NCBI RefSeq assembly: GCF_900604485.1 | Contig: NZ_UWOP01000001.1 | Span: 2,246,501-2,310,500, forward strand | Reading direction: 5' to 3' | Length of the DNA: 64,000 nucleotides | DNA from: Enterococcus mediterraneensis | Lineage (GTDB): Bacteria; Bacillota; Bacilli; Lactobacillales; Enterococcaceae | Shown here: positions 38,336 to 49,157 of the stretch, one piece after another | How positions within the stretch are numbered: the stretch's first letter is position 1 | How the letters are laid out: every line of letters starts with the position of its first letter | Program-made: the position numbers and the translations under genes | Notes under the pieces: model-generated | Told to the model about the DNA's origin: nothing | Databases searched by the model: none | Seen by the model: only the letters and a program-made list of their open reading frames with translations

Positions 38336-38438
38336 AATATTGAACCAGAAGATAGGTTACGTTATGATGAATCCAATCAGTGAAGTAGTTATCAAATTAG
38401 TAGTTAAAATAGGAAAATTGAGTGGGAGATGCAGGAGT

Positions 38439-39365
38439 ATGGCAAAAATCGTTGAAAATATTTTAGAATTGACTGGAGAAACACCTATCGTAAAACTAAA
38501 TCATGTCGTTCCAGAAGACGCGGCAGATGTTTACGTGAAATTGGAATTTTATAATCCTGCAGGTTCAGTAAAAGATCGAATCGCATTGGCGATGATCGAA
38601 CAAGCTGAAAAAGATGGAAAATTAAAAGCTGGCGGAACCATCGTTGAACCAACTTCAGGTAATACTGGTGTCGGATTGTCTTTTGTGGGAGCAGCAAAAG
38701 GTTATAACGTAGTGATCGTTTTACCAGATACTTTCTCTATCGAACGCCGCAAACTGATCCAAGCTTATGGCGCAAAACTTGTTTTGACACCCGGAGCAGA
38801 AGGTATGAAAGGCGCGATCGCCAAAGCGAAGGAATTGGCAGAAGAAAACGGTTGGTTCTTACCATTACAATTCGATAATCCGGCAAACCCAACGATCCAT
38901 TATGAAACAACAGGAAAAGAGATCGCTGAAGCGGCGGAAGAAATCGGATTGGACGCTTTTGTAGCAGGAGTTGGTACAGGCGGGACGATCACAGGTGTGG
39001 CAAAACGGTTGCAAGAAACCAATCCTGATGTACAGATTTTCGCAGTAGAATCCGCGGAATCTCCAGTATTATCAGGCGGCAAACCAGGACCTCACAAAAT
39101 CCAAGGAATCTCTGCCGGATTTATTCCAGAAGTTTTAGACGAAGCCAGCTATCAAGAAGTATTGCAAGTTACTAGCGAAGATGCTCTTGAAACCGCCAGA
39201 AAAGTCGGCAGTCAAGAAGGCATCTTGGTAGGGATCTCTTCTGGTGCGGCTATCAAAGGCGCCATCGAAGTTGCAAAACGTCTAGGAAAAGGCAAGAAAG
39301 TCTTGGCGGTCGTACCAGATAATGGAGAACGTTATCTATCCACTGTTCTTTATGAATTTGAATAA
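38439..39365 (+). CDS. cysK: Cysteine synthase A
   Basis: 308-residue PLP enzyme converting O-acetylserine and sulfide to cysteine. The PLP Lys is in [11 protein letters not shown], the substrate loop is [10 protein letters not shown], and the phosphate-binding glycine loop is [10 protein letters not shown]. The ATG at 38439 gives the normal [16 protein letters not shown] start. An in-frame upstream ATG (38310) would add 43 residues and is rejected. Gene stands alone. A Fur-like box lies upstream. Confidence 0.93.
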   Translation: MAKIVENILELTGETPIVKLNHVVPEDAADVYVKLEFYNPAGSVKDRIALAMIEQAEKDGKLKAGGTIVEPTSGNTGVGLSFVGAAKGYNVVIVLPDTFSIERRKLIQAYGAKLVLTPGAEGMKGAIAKAKELAEENGWFLPLQFDNPANPTIHYETTGKEIAEAAEEIGLDAFVAGVGTGGTITGVAKRLQETNPDVQIFAVESAESPVLSGGKPGPHKIQGISAGFIPEVLDEASYQEVLQVTSEDALETARKVGSQEGILVGISSGAAIKGAIEVAKRLGKGKKVLAVVPDNGERYLSTVLYEFE

Positions 39366-39505
39366 GCAATAATTAAAAATAAACAGGAAAAAAAGTGTCT
39401 GTGAGATAAACAAAGGCCAAACAAAATAATTGGATCATATGGAGCTGTCATCACAAAATATGGTGATGTGCGTAATATTCATTGGTTTGATTAATGAGCG
39501 GCTTG

Positions 39506-39529
39506 AGAGCTTTCACAGCTCTTTTTTTG
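39506..39529 (+). terminator. Terminator downstream of cysK
   Basis: AGAGCT/AGCTCT stem with a five-base loop and seven T, 140 bases after cysK. Confidence 0.75.
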
Positions 39530-39611
39530 TTGAAAAATGTAAATTTATCCGGTAAGATCTCATTCACAGGAATGGAAGAGAAAACAAAAAACCTTTCACT
39601 CATTCCTTAAA

Positions 39612-39648
39612 TTGAATTATATATGAAATTCTCCTATAATGAATATAG
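39612..39648 (+). promoter_or_regulatory. tetR promoter with operator half-site
   Basis: -35 TTGAAT (39612-39617), 17-base spacer, -10 TATAAT (39635-39640). The 13-mer TATAATGAATATA starting at the -10 also occurs at the exporter promoter (40331), suggesting autoregulation. Confidence 0.7.
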
Positions 39649-39670
39649 AGTAGAAAGATGGAAGTGAGGA

Positions 39671-40276
39671 ATGGTTTTGAGCAAACAAACCGAGCGATTT
39701 GAAGCGATGCGGGCACAAACTAGAGATAAGATCCGCTATGCTGCGGTCACTTTATTTGCGAAGCACTCTTTTGCCAACACAACGATGCAGGCGATCGCTA
39801 AAGAAGCTGGAGTGAGTACGGGATTAGCGTATCGTTATTTTCCTTCTAAGCAAGCCTTATTTGATGCGATCATCCTTGAAGCAATCGAAGGTTTGCGAAC
39901 GATGAAACTGATTTTTTTAACAGAAGGTGACCCGCGGGAGATTTTAGAAGAGGCCACAGCAGAGATGCTGAAAGAAATATCTGAAGATCCTACGACCAGC
40001 GAATTGTTTTTGTTGATCACGCAAACAATTTTTACAAATGCTGAGGAAAACAATGGTCCGCAAGAAGTGGTGGATACGGATAAAGAATTGATTGAGGCAT
40101 TAAAGCAGTTGATCATACGCGGACAAGAGAAAGGACAGTTCGTTGAAGGGGATCCCCAGACTTTAGCCATGCACTATATTAGTTGTGCGCAAGGTGTCGG
40201 ATTGATGTCAACGATTTTTGGTGAGGAATACCGATCACCGGATACAAAACTATTTCTGCGTTTTTTGATTAAGTAA
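39671..40276 (+). CDS. TetR/AcrR-family repressor
   Basis: 201-residue regulator with an N-terminal helix-turn-helix (FANTTMQAIAKEAGVSTGLAYRYFPSK, shown in part as GVSTGLAYRYFPSK) and a helical ligand domain. GAAGTGAGG precedes the ATG. It lies directly upstream of a DrrAB-type exporter in the same direction and probably represses it and itself. Confidence 0.88.
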   Translation: MVLSKQTERFEAMRAQTRDKIRYAAVTLFAKHSFANTTMQAIAKEAGVSTGLAYRYFPSKQALFDAIILEAIEGLRTMKLIFLTEGDPREILEEATAEMLKEISEDPTTSELFLLITQTIFTNAEENNGPQEVVDTDKELIEALKQLIIRGQEKGQFVEGDPQTLAMHYISCAQGVGLMSTIFGEEYRSPDTKLFLRFLIK

Positions 40277-40280
40277 GGTA

Positions 40281-40325
40281 AATAATTGTCAATGGCAAGA
40301 AGTTTCCATTGACAATTATTTTTTT
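40281..40325 (+). terminator. Terminator after tetR, with embedded -35
   Basis: Perfect 15-bp stem AATAATTGTCAATGG/CCATTGACAATTATT and T-run. The 3' arm contains the consensus -35 TTGACA of the exporter promoter. Confidence 0.85.
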
Positions 40326-40358
40326 GGATTTATAATGAATATATGTTCATTCATTATA
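40309..40358 (+). promoter_or_regulatory. Exporter promoter and TetR-type operator
   Basis: Consensus -35 TTGACA (40309-40314) and -10 TATAAT (40331-40336), 16 bases apart. The perfect inverted repeat TATAATGAAT with ATTCATTATA (arms 40331-40340 and 40349-40358, 8-base spacer) covers the -10 and start. A repressor there would block transcription. Confidence 0.8.
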
Positions 40359-40376
40359 AAGAAAAGAGGGAAAACG

Positions 40377-41315
40377 ATGACTTACGCAATTGAAGTTAAG
40401 AATTTAACAAAAACATTCGGGCAATATCCAGCCGTCAATCAAGTCTCTTTCAAGGTAGAATCCGGGAAGATTTTTGCATTATTAGGCGAAAACGGTGCTG
40501 GAAAAACAACGACGATCCATTTGTTGACGACACTGTTAACACCCACATCAGGAGAAATACTGTATAACGGAACAGCGGCTGCAAAAAGAAGTATCCGCAA
40601 GCAAATCAGTGTAACCGGACAGTTCGCGGCGCTAGATGAGGAGCTGACCGGCAGAGAAAATTTGGAGATTTTGGGACAGCTTCATTCGTTATCGAGAAAA
40701 GCAGCAAAAGCAAAGGCACTTGAGCTTCTTAAACAATTTGAATTAGAGGCAGCAGCCGATAAAAAAGTTACGAATTATTCAGGAGGAATGAAACGCCGAT
40801 TGGATATCGCAGTCAGTTTGTTGGGGGATCCGAAGATTTTGTTTTTAGATGAACCGACGACCGGGATCGATCCTGCTAATCGCCGCCGCATTTGGGAAAT
40901 GATCGATCAATTAGCAAAAGATTCAGGGATGACGATTTTTTTAACCACTCAATATCTTGAGGAAGCTGAAGTTTTGGCTGATTTCGTAACGATCATGAAT
41001 CAAGGAAAAGTTATTGCAGAAGGTTCTGTTGATACGTTGAAAAAAAGTTTGCCGGAAAGCAAGATACAGCTTAAATTTGCTGATAAAAATATATTGGAAT
41101 CTGCCAAAAAAATCCTTGCAGTAGAACATTTGGAAGAGCTGTCAGAAAACAGATTAGAAATTCCTGTTATTGAAAAAGTTAAAAAAGTATCTTCGATTTT
41201 CACGAATCTGACATCCGCTGGAATCGCGATCGAAGATATCCAGTTGGTGGAGCCGACATTGGAAGATGTATATTTGGAATTAACAAGGAGGGGAAATCAT
41301 GCAGTGGTTTCATGA
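40377..41315 (+). CDS. ABC exporter ATPase, DrrA type
   Basis: 312-residue ATPase with Walker A LGENGAGKTTT, signature YSGGMKRRL and Walker B LFLDEPTTGIDP, then the C-terminal extension (about 230-312) typical of daunorubicin-resistance-type ATPases. The start at 40377 follows AGAGGG; an ATG at 40335 lies inside the operator. Overlaps the permease gene by 17 bases. Confidence 0.9.
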   Translation: MTYAIEVKNLTKTFGQYPAVNQVSFKVESGKIFALLGENGAGKTTTIHLLTTLLTPTSGEILYNGTAAAKRSIRKQISVTGQFAALDEELTGRENLEILGQLHSLSRKAAKAKALELLKQFELEAAADKKVTNYSGGMKRRLDIAVSLLGDPKILFLDEPTTGIDPANRRRIWEMIDQLAKDSGMTIFLTTQYLEEAEVLADFVTIMNQGKVIAEGSVDTLKKSLPESKIQLKFADKNILESAKKILAVEHLEELSENRLEIPVIEKVKKVSSIFTNLTSAGIAIEDIQLVEPTLEDVYLELTRRGNHAVVS

Positions 41316-42054
41316 TTTGACGATAATGAGTAAAAGAAGCTGGAAAATGAACTCCCGTAATCTTGATGGATTGATTACAACGGCCGTTCTACCAGTTATG
41401 ATCTTACTATCTTTTGTTTATATTTTTGGCGGTGCGATTGATGCTTCTGGAAACTATATCGATTATATCGTACCGGGGATCATCGTTTTAGGGCTTGGGC
41501 AAGTCTCGGCTGGAGCTGCTGTTACAATATCCACGATGAAGCAACGGGGGATCTTGAATCGCTTTAAAACGATGGCGATCACACAATCTTCAGTTTTGTG
41601 GGGAGAGCAAACGATCTATTTGTTAAAAAGTCTGTTCTCGGTATTTTTAGTGATCGCAGTAGGGATCTTACTAGGTTTCAGTCCAGAACTGACTTTATCT
41701 AATGGATTAGTATTGGGTTTGTTTGTATTGTTGGCATCTGCCGCTCTCGTCTGGATCAGTTTTTTTATTGGGCTATCTGTGGGGACCGAGGCCGCGGCGG
41801 CTTTTCCAATGTTTTTACTTTTTGCGCCTTACCTGAGCAGTGGGTTTGTTCCGTTAGAGACTCTTCCGAAAGTATTGCGCAACTTTGCGGAAGTATCTCC
41901 CTTCACACCTATCACAGAAACGATCCGCGGCTTGCTGATGAACGATGTTTCTCTAAATGATTTGCGTGTTGCAAGTGCATGGCTGATTGGATTATTACTG
42001 CTTTTTGTTTTTCTTACATTAGGTAAATATAATCGATTGACTGAAAAGTCCTGA
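41299..42054 (+). CDS. ABC-2 type exporter permease, DrrB type
   Basis: 251-residue protein with six hydrophobic segments; the MKQRGILNRFKTMAI loop and the SPFTPITETIRGLL segment are typical of ABC-2 permeases. AAGGAGGGG precedes the ATG. It pairs with the DrrA-type ATPase to export a hydrophobic compound, possibly a drug. The last 349 coding bases and the following 69 bases are duplicated at 43655-44073. Confidence 0.9.
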   Translation: MQWFHDLTIMSKRSWKMNSRNLDGLITTAVLPVMILLSFVYIFGGAIDASGNYIDYIVPGIIVLGLGQVSAGAAVTISTMKQRGILNRFKTMAITQSSVLWGEQTIYLLKSLFSVFLVIAVGILLGFSPELTLSNGLVLGLFVLLASAALVWISFFIGLSVGTEAAAAFPMFLLFAPYLSSGFVPLETLPKVLRNFAEVSPFTPITETIRGLLMNDVSLNDLRVASAWLIGLLLLFVFLTLGKYNRLTEKS

Positions 42055-42123
42055 ATAAAAAGTTGAGCTATTATCATAGTAGGGAGATAATAGAATACTT
42101 AAAAAATATCCAAGAAGTTAATT
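41706..42123 (+). repeat. Direct repeat copy A (3' end of permease gene)
   Basis: 418 bp that recur at 43655-44073. Coding differences that I counted are all synonymous (about eleven). The copy runs past the stop into the first arm of the terminator and is then cut by insertion-sequence-like DNA. Confidence 0.9.
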
Positions 42124-42125
42124 TA

Positions 42126-42342
42126 CCGACCTCCAGAAGTTAGATTTTTGGTCTAACTTTTGGGGGTCGGTATTTTTATGGCAAAATATAGTTTTGAATT
42201 CAGACTGAAAATCCTTCAAGAATATCTTGAAGGAAAAGCAGGAACATCGTATTTATCGAAAAAATATGGAGTGAAATCAAAAAAGCAGGTACAGGTTTGG
42301 TTCAATGCTTATCACAAGTTCGGTGAAGAGGTATTTGTATGA
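42126..42342 (+). mobile_element. IS3-family (IS150-like) insertion sequence remnant
   Basis: A 19-bp inverted repeat with a seven-base loop (arms 42126-42144 and 42152-42170, containing AAGTTAGA/TCTAACTT) precedes a truncated orfA. No orfB or right end follows, so only the left end survives. Confidence 0.7.
42178..42342 (+). pseudogene. Truncated IS3-family orfA
   Basis: 54 codons, MAKYSFEFRLKILQEYLEGK and then YLSKKYGVKSKKQVQVWFNAY, the helix-turn-helix start of IS150-type OrfA. It ends prematurely at the junction with AT-rich DNA; the transposase core is missing. Confidence 0.75.
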
Positions 42343-42449
42343 TAAAAAGATTAACTAAAAATATAAATATGTATTTAGGTGTAATAAATATTGTAATTGG
42401 ACTTGTTCATTATGGAAGAAAACGAGGCAGATTAACAAATATTAATTAG
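42339..42449 (+). CDS. Very short membrane-peptide ORF, probable fragment
   Basis: 36 codons with one hydrophobic segment (MYLGVINIVIGLVHYG). Its N-terminus resembles that of the 43006 ORF (NINMYLG and NFNYLYLG), so the two may be tandem homologues, one truncated. It overlaps the orfA stop. No good ribosome-binding site. Confidence 0.3.
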   Translation: MIKRLTKNINMYLGVINIVIGLVHYGRKRGRLTNIN

Positions 42450-43005
42450 CATTTCTATATTACGTTAGTTATAATATTTATAAATATTGAGGTTTTTTTG
42501 ATAAAAAAGTAGATAATTATTTAATAGAAGCTATGGAAATTAGGTAAGTAATAAAAATCTCTACAAACAAGGAATTTGTACATGTTTTTATCCCGTTTCA
42601 AAGTGCTTCCGTCAAAATGATAATAACTACTGAGTTTAACTTATTGTTAAGGTATTCACATATATTCCAGACTAATTGATTTAGAGGTGAATTTTTGAAG
42701 TACCATTCTAGAATAGATATTTCTGTGTAGACTAATCTATCAAATAGTAATTGAATGAAATGTAACTATATCAGAATTTAAACTTTTGAATATTCCGTAT
42801 GTTATTGCAGCTAACAGGAATAATTTGCTACTAGACGTTAAATTTGAAACGATTTATTTTTTTCATGTTTTGTATTACTATTAGTGATTTTTGGCGCATA
42901 TACAATAAATATAAGGTTTAATATATACATGGTACTCTTTCTTTTTCAGCTAACTTTCATAGCATTTATAATAATTAAACAAATATATATGTGGAGGGTT
43001 TTAAT
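42450..43005. other. AT-rich eroded DNA
   Basis: About 550 bases of very AT-rich sequence with stops in all frames. One start-less stretch around 42545-42680 reads KISTNKEFVHVFIPFQ and then SASVKMIITTEFNLLL, which looks like a decayed coding region. No family recognised. Confidence 0.5.
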
Positions 43006-43191
43006 ATGATTAGAAATTTTAATTATCTATATTTAGGAATTATTCTTTTATTCGATATTCATCAATCTCTAAAATTTTATTCAATGTATAAAAAAGAAAG
43101 GATAAAAAAATATCTATATTTTATGTATTTTTTCATAGTTATAGCTATAGTGGCAATTATTGCTCTTATAGCAAATTATTTATCCATATAA
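43006..43191 (+). CDS. Small two-helix membrane protein
   Basis: 61-residue protein with two hydrophobic segments (about 8-24 and 38-59) separated by a basic loop (KKERIKK). A GGAGGG site stands seven bases before the ATG. It precedes a broken ABC ATPase, an arrangement common in bacteriocin self-protection loci; that role is only inferred. Confidence 0.5.
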   Translation: MIRNFNYLYLGIILLFDIHQSLKFYSMYKKERIKKYLYFMYFFIVIAIVAIIALIANYLSI

Positions 43192-43217
43192 TTTTTTTTA
43201 TAGAGTAGGAGAAAAAT

Positions 43218-43654
43218 ATGTTAAAGATAGAAATAGAAGGTAATAATGGCATTGAGAAAACTACCTTATTTAAGGCTTTAAATGCTTAAATAAATTATGT
43301 TTCTTCTTCAATACAATTTATGGAATGTGATTTTAATATAGCAAAAATAAGAGATATAGTGTTTATTGACGATCAATTTTTGGGTATCTGTACCTAAAAC
43401 CGATGGAATATTTACACTATATTGCATATTTCTATAAGTCAGAGCACAGTGAGCAACAAATGGAAGCCTTTTTAAACTTGTTGGATATGAATCCATATTT
43501 AACGTCTCTGATTAAAAATTTGTCTCAGGGAAACAAGTAGAAACTTGCATTTATTGCTGCTGTAATCTCTAGTGCCAAGATTATTTTATTTAGATGAAGC
43601 TTTTGAGCATATAGACAAAAAAACAATGAAAGAAGTAATGAATATTCTTGAAGA
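43218..43654 (+). pseudogene. Broken ABC transporter ATPase
   Basis: An ATG behind AGGAG starts MLKIEIEGNNGIEKTTLFKAL, a P-loop in which the usual GIGKTT is GIEKTT. The frame stops at 43287. Downstream pieces in different frames include PMEYLHYIAYFY, a signature-like NLSQGNK followed by a stop, and YLDEAFEHIDKKTMKEVM (Walker B). Several stops and frameshifts make it non-functional. It is AT-rich, unlike its surroundings, so probably foreign. Confidence 0.8.
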
Positions 43655-44003
43655 ATTAGTATTGAGTTTGTTTGTATTGCTGGCATCTGCGGCTCTCGTC
43701 TGGATCAGTTTTTTTATTGGGCTATCTGTGGGGACCGAGGCCGCGGCGGCTTTTCCAATGTTTTTGCTTTTTGCGCCTTACCTGAGCAGCGGGTTTGTTC
43801 CGTTAGAGACACTTCCAAAAGTATTGCGCAATTTTGCGGAAGTATCTCCCTTCACACCTATTACAGAAACAATCCGCGGCTTGCTGATGAACGATGTTTC
43901 TCTAAATGATTTGCGTGTTGCCAGTGCGTGGCTGATTGGATTATTACTGCTTTTTGTTTTTCTTACATTAGGTAAATATAATCGATTGACTGAAAAGTCC
44001 TGA
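43655..44003 (+). pseudogene. Duplicated C-terminal part of DrrB permease, fused to ATPase debris
   Basis: The last about 115 codons of the permease. The protein is identical to the intact copy from LFVLLASAALVWISFF to the stop. By chance it is in frame with the Walker B fragment, forming a 143-codon hybrid ORF from 43572. It lacks the first membrane helices and any proper start. Confidence 0.85.
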
Positions 44004-44073
44004 GTAAAAAGTTAGGCTATTTTCATAGTAGGGAGATAATAGAATACTTAAAAAAAGATCCAAGAAGGTAATT
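43655..44073 (+). repeat. Direct repeat copy B
   Basis: 419-bp partner of 41706-42123, one indel and a few differences after the stop. This copy retains the complete downstream terminator, so it marks the original right-hand flank. Confidence 0.9.
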
Positions 44074-44085
44074 CTTGGATTTTTT
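44051..44085 (+). terminator. Terminator originally belonging to the DrrAB operon
   Basis: ATCCAAGAA/TTCTTGGAT stem, five-base loop and T-run. In repeat copy A only the first arm remains. Confidence 0.8.
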
Positions 44086-44161
44086 AGTAGATTTGTTCAG
44101 CAGATACGTATAGTATGCTTATATAAGAATATTCTAGCTAACGTGAGGAGCACATGAAGCA

Positions 44162-45331
44162 ATGAATGAATCAACACAATCAATAGGCAAGAGTATCTCT
44201 GCCTATCTCCACATCCCGTTTTGTGAACACATTTGTTATTACTGTGATTTCAATAAAGTGTTTTTAGAAGGGCAACCGGTGGACGAATATATCGAGATGC
44301 TGTTGCGGGAGATCCAACTGGGATTGGCGCAGCAACCAATTACAGAAGCAAAAACCATTTATATCGGCGGTGGTACGCCAACTTCATTGTCTGCCAAACA
44401 ACTGGATTGTTTATTGGCGGGTGTGACAGAGTACTTTCCGATGGAGACAGTCAAAGAATTTACTATTGAAGCAAACCCTGGTGATTTGACGAAAGAAAAA
44501 CTGCAAGTGATGAAAAATTATGATATTGACCGTTTGTCGATGGGGGTTCAGACTTTCGATAATCGGTTATTGAAAAAAATCGGTCGCAAGCATTCCGCGG
44601 AAGATGTTTACCAAACCATCGAATTGTTGCGAAAAGAGCAATTTGACAATGTGTCTATCGATTTGATCTATGCTTTGCCGGGTCAATCTCTGGAAAGTTT
44701 TCGAGATACACTGAAACGGGCGCTGGATTTGGATTTGCCTCATTATTCCATGTATTCGTTGATTCTGGAAAATAAAACGATGTTCATGAACTGGGTACGG
44801 CAAGGAAGAATCGAATTGCCGGATCAGGAAGTAGAGAGTCAGATGTTTGAAGAAGCCATCGAACAGATGGAAAAGCACGGACGTCATCAATATGAGATCA
44901 GTAATTTTGCGTTGTCAGGCAAAGAATCACAACATAATCTGATTTATTGGAACAATGAAAATTATTTTGGCTTTGGTGCCGGCGCGAGCGGGTATCTTGG
45001 CGATCGCCGCTATAAAAACTATGGACCGATCCAGCATTATCTTAAACCGTTGCGGGAAAACAAACTGCCTGCTTATGAAGAAGAATTTCTGACAAAACAA
45101 AATCAAATGGAAGAAGAAATGTTTTTGGGTCTCCGGAAAATCGCGGGTATCTCAAAACGAGTATTCAAAGAAAAATTCGGTGTAGATTTTCAAACAGTCT
45201 ATGGCGCTGTCCTGCCTGAGCTGAAACAAAAAGGCTGGTTGTTGGAAGAAGAAGACGCTATCCGTTTGACAGATACGGGGCTGTTCATCGGGAATGAAGT
45301 ATTTGAAAAATTTCTATTAAAAGACTCTTAA
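44162..45331 (+). CDS. hemW: HemW-type radical SAM heme chaperone
   Basis: 389-residue radical SAM protein. The CEHICYYCDF sequence provides the CxxxCxxC iron-sulfur motif, with the SAM glycine motif GGGTPTSL. Formerly annotated as oxygen-independent coproporphyrinogen oxidase; HemW lacks that activity and binds heme. It precedes hrcA, as in many Firmicutes. Its own terminator overlaps the stop codon. Confidence 0.9.
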   Translation: MNESTQSIGKSISAYLHIPFCEHICYYCDFNKVFLEGQPVDEYIEMLLREIQLGLAQQPITEAKTIYIGGGTPTSLSAKQLDCLLAGVTEYFPMETVKEFTIEANPGDLTKEKLQVMKNYDIDRLSMGVQTFDNRLLKKIGRKHSAEDVYQTIELLRKEQFDNVSIDLIYALPGQSLESFRDTLKRALDLDLPHYSMYSLILENKTMFMNWVRQGRIELPDQEVESQMFEEAIEQMEKHGRHQYEISNFALSGKESQHNLIYWNNENYFGFGAGASGYLGDRRYKNYGPIQHYLKPLRENKLPAYEEEFLTKQNQMEEEMFLGLRKIAGISKRVFKEKFGVDFQTVYGAVLPELKQKGWLLEEEDAIRLTDTGLFIGNEVFEKFLLKDS

Positions 45332-45347
45332 ATGGGGTCTTTTTTTA
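45319..45347 (+). terminator. Terminator of hemW
   Basis: AAAAGACTC/GGGGTCTTTT stem overlapping the last codons, with a T-run. Confidence 0.75.
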
Positions 45348-45381
45348 CTATTTATTAGATAGGAACGTATTTTCAAAATAA

Positions 45382-45490
45382 TTAGCACTCTCGATGCAAG
45401 AGTGCTAAAAATGGGTGGAAAATTCTTGACAAATATGCAGAATATGATATATTTATAATCGTGTTAGCACTTAAAAGGAAAGAGTGCTAA
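45382..45490 (+). promoter_or_regulatory. hrcA promoter with two CIRCE operators
   Basis: A perfect CIRCE, TTAGCACTC-N9-GAGTGCTAA, is at 45382-45408, and a second with one mismatch at 45464-45490. Between them lie -35 TTGACA (45426-45431) and -10 TATATT (45448-45453, 16-base spacer). HrcA binding to both should repress the operon until heat shock. Confidence 0.95.
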
Positions 45491-45506
45491 TGAGAGGTGA
45501 TAGATT

Positions 45507-46547
45507 ATGTTGACACAAAGGCAGCAAGACATTCTGCGTCTCATCATTCAAAATTACACACAAACAGGCCAACCGGTGGGTTCCAAAAAATTGATGGAAG
45601 AAGGAATCAACGCCAGTTCGGCGACGATCCGTAATGAAATGAAAGCACTAGAAGAATACGGCTTTCTGCAAAAAACGCATTCGTCATCTGGACGGGTTCC
45701 ATCAATGAACGGCTATCGTTATTATGTTGATTTTCTGTTGACGCCGGCACAAGTGGAGCAGACAGATATGCAGATGATTCGTCAGTCTTTTGGCAGAGAA
45801 TTTCATGAGATCAATGAGATCATTCAGCAGTCTGCAGATATTTTGTCGAGTCTGACCAGCTATACAGCATTGTCTTTAGGTCCTGATATGAAGGAAAGAC
45901 GTTTGACTGGTTTTCGGATCGTGCCGTTGAATGAACGGCAAATCATCGCCCTTATCGTTACCGATAAAGGAAATGTTGAAAGCCAAGTGTTTACGATTCC
46001 CCGTACAGTTAGCGGTGAAGATTTAGAGAAAATGGTTCGGATCATCAACGATAAGTTGATCGGCGAGTCATTGATCACCGTCTATCATCGTTTGAGAACC
46101 GAGATCCCTATGATTTTGCATAAGTATTTCCAAACGACAGAAGGAATCTTAGATTTGTTCGATTCGTTATTAGGAAATGCGTTTGAAGAAAAGATATTCG
46201 TAGGCGGTCGCATGAATGTCCTGGATTTTGGGCCGACGACGGATGTGGATCAATTCAAAACGATCTATTCATTTATGAAAGATCCAGAAGAATTGACGCA
46301 ATTGTTGGTACCTTCTGATGAGGATATCCGAATTCGGATTGGTAATGAATTAGGGATCGAATTGTTGCAAAACATGAGTCTGGTTCAAGCCAATTATGAG
46401 ATCACAGGACATGGGCAAGGAACGATCGCTCTTTTAGGTCCTACTAATATGCCATACTCAAAGATGTTTGCGCTGATCGACGTTTTTCGTCGTGAACTTG
46501 CTTCGAAATTAGCTGAGTATTATCGTTCGTTGGATTCTTATAACTAG
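45507..46547 (+). CDS. hrcA: Heat-inducible transcription repressor HrcA
   Basis: 346-residue repressor with an N-terminal winged helix-turn-helix (QPVGSKKLMEEGINASSATIRNEM, seen in part as INASSATIRNEMKALEEYG) and a GAF-like core. It binds the two CIRCE elements upstream and is therefore autoregulated. First gene of hrcA-grpE-dnaK. Confidence 0.95.
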   Translation: MLTQRQQDILRLIIQNYTQTGQPVGSKKLMEEGINASSATIRNEMKALEEYGFLQKTHSSSGRVPSMNGYRYYVDFLLTPAQVEQTDMQMIRQSFGREFHEINEIIQQSADILSSLTSYTALSLGPDMKERRLTGFRIVPLNERQIIALIVTDKGNVESQVFTIPRTVSGEDLEKMVRIINDKLIGESLITVYHRLRTEIPMILHKYFQTTEGILDLFDSLLGNAFEEKIFVGGRMNVLDFGPTTDVDQFKTIYSFMKDPEELTQLLVPSDEDIRIRIGNELGIELLQNMSLVQANYEITGHGQGTIALLGPTNMPYSKMFALIDVFRRELASKLAEYYRSLDSYN

Positions 46548-46600
46548 CGGAAGATAAAAGCGGATATCTGAAATATTTATAGAGAAAGGAAGTTGGTCAA

Positions 46601-47161
46601 GTGTCTGAAGAAATGCAGAAAGATGAAGAATTGAAAGAAACAAAATCAGCAGAAACAGATGTTGAATCTGCGGAAAACGCAGAGCAATCAGAAGAAACAC
46701 CTGCTGAATTAACAGAAACAGAAAAAATGCAAGCGAAAATCGATGAGTTGGAAGACCAATATTTGCGGGCTCGCGCAGAAATCGCAAATATCACTACTCG
46801 TAATCGTAATGAACGGGAACAATTACAAAAATACCGTTCTCAAGATTTAGCGAAAAAATTGTTGCCGGCTATCGATAATCTAGAACGAGCATTGGCGACA
46901 GAAGTTTCTGATGAACAAGGCGCCAGCTTGAAAAAAGGCGTTGAAATGGTCTTGGACGGCCTGCGCTTTGCTTTGAAGGAAGAAAATGTCGAAGAGATCC
47001 CGGCTTCCGGCGAAACCTTCGATCCTAATCTGCATCAAGCAGTTCAAACAGTTCCTGCAACAGAAGAATTTCCGGCTGATACAGTTGTGGAAGTGTTGCA
47101 AAAAGGCTATAAATTGCATGATCGTGTGCTTCGACCAAGTATGGTCATCGTGGCACAATAA
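46601..47161 (+). CDS. grpE: Nucleotide exchange factor GrpE
   Basis: 186-residue DnaK cochaperone: acidic N-terminus (1-50), long coiled coil, then the beta domain ending in [14 protein letters not shown]. Starts with GTG behind AAAGGAAG. Cotranscribed with hrcA and dnaK. Confidence 0.95.
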   Translation: MSEEMQKDEELKETKSAETDVESAENAEQSEETPAELTETEKMQAKIDELEDQYLRARAEIANITTRNRNEREQLQKYRSQDLAKKLLPAIDNLERALATEVSDEQGASLKKGVEMVLDGLRFALKEENVEEIPASGETFDPNLHQAVQTVPATEEFPADTVVEVLQKGYKLHDRVLRPSMVIVAQ

Positions 47162-47167
47162 TAATAA

Positions 47168-49024
<1,857 letters not shown>

Positions 49025-49036
49025 GTAACTCGCTAG

Positions 49037-49067
49037 GAAAAAGCCAAAGTCATCCTTTGGCTTTTTC
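49037..49067 (+). terminator. Terminator between dnaK and dnaJ
   Basis: Perfect 12-bp stem GAAAAAGCCAAAG/CTTTGGCTTTTTC with T-run. No clear CIRCE stands before dnaJ. Confidence 0.9.
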
Positions 49068-49157
49068 TTATGATTTATTTAAGAAAGATGTAGCTTGTTT
49101 AAGAAATATGATAAAATACACGAGTGTAGCTAAAACAAGAAATGTGGAGGGAAGCCT

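Larger units (their letters stand above)
39366..39670 (+). other. Intergenic region cysK to tetR
   Basis: About 300 bases without a gene. It contains a CATCACAAAATATGGTGATG hairpin near 39451, a terminator at 39506 and the tetR promoter at 39612. A short structured RNA ending at the terminator is possible but no promoter was clear. Confidence 0.5.

Noticed and set aside
38310-38438. 43-codon N-terminal extension of cysK
   Set aside because: It begins inside the Fur-like box and the normal cysteine synthase start is at 38439.
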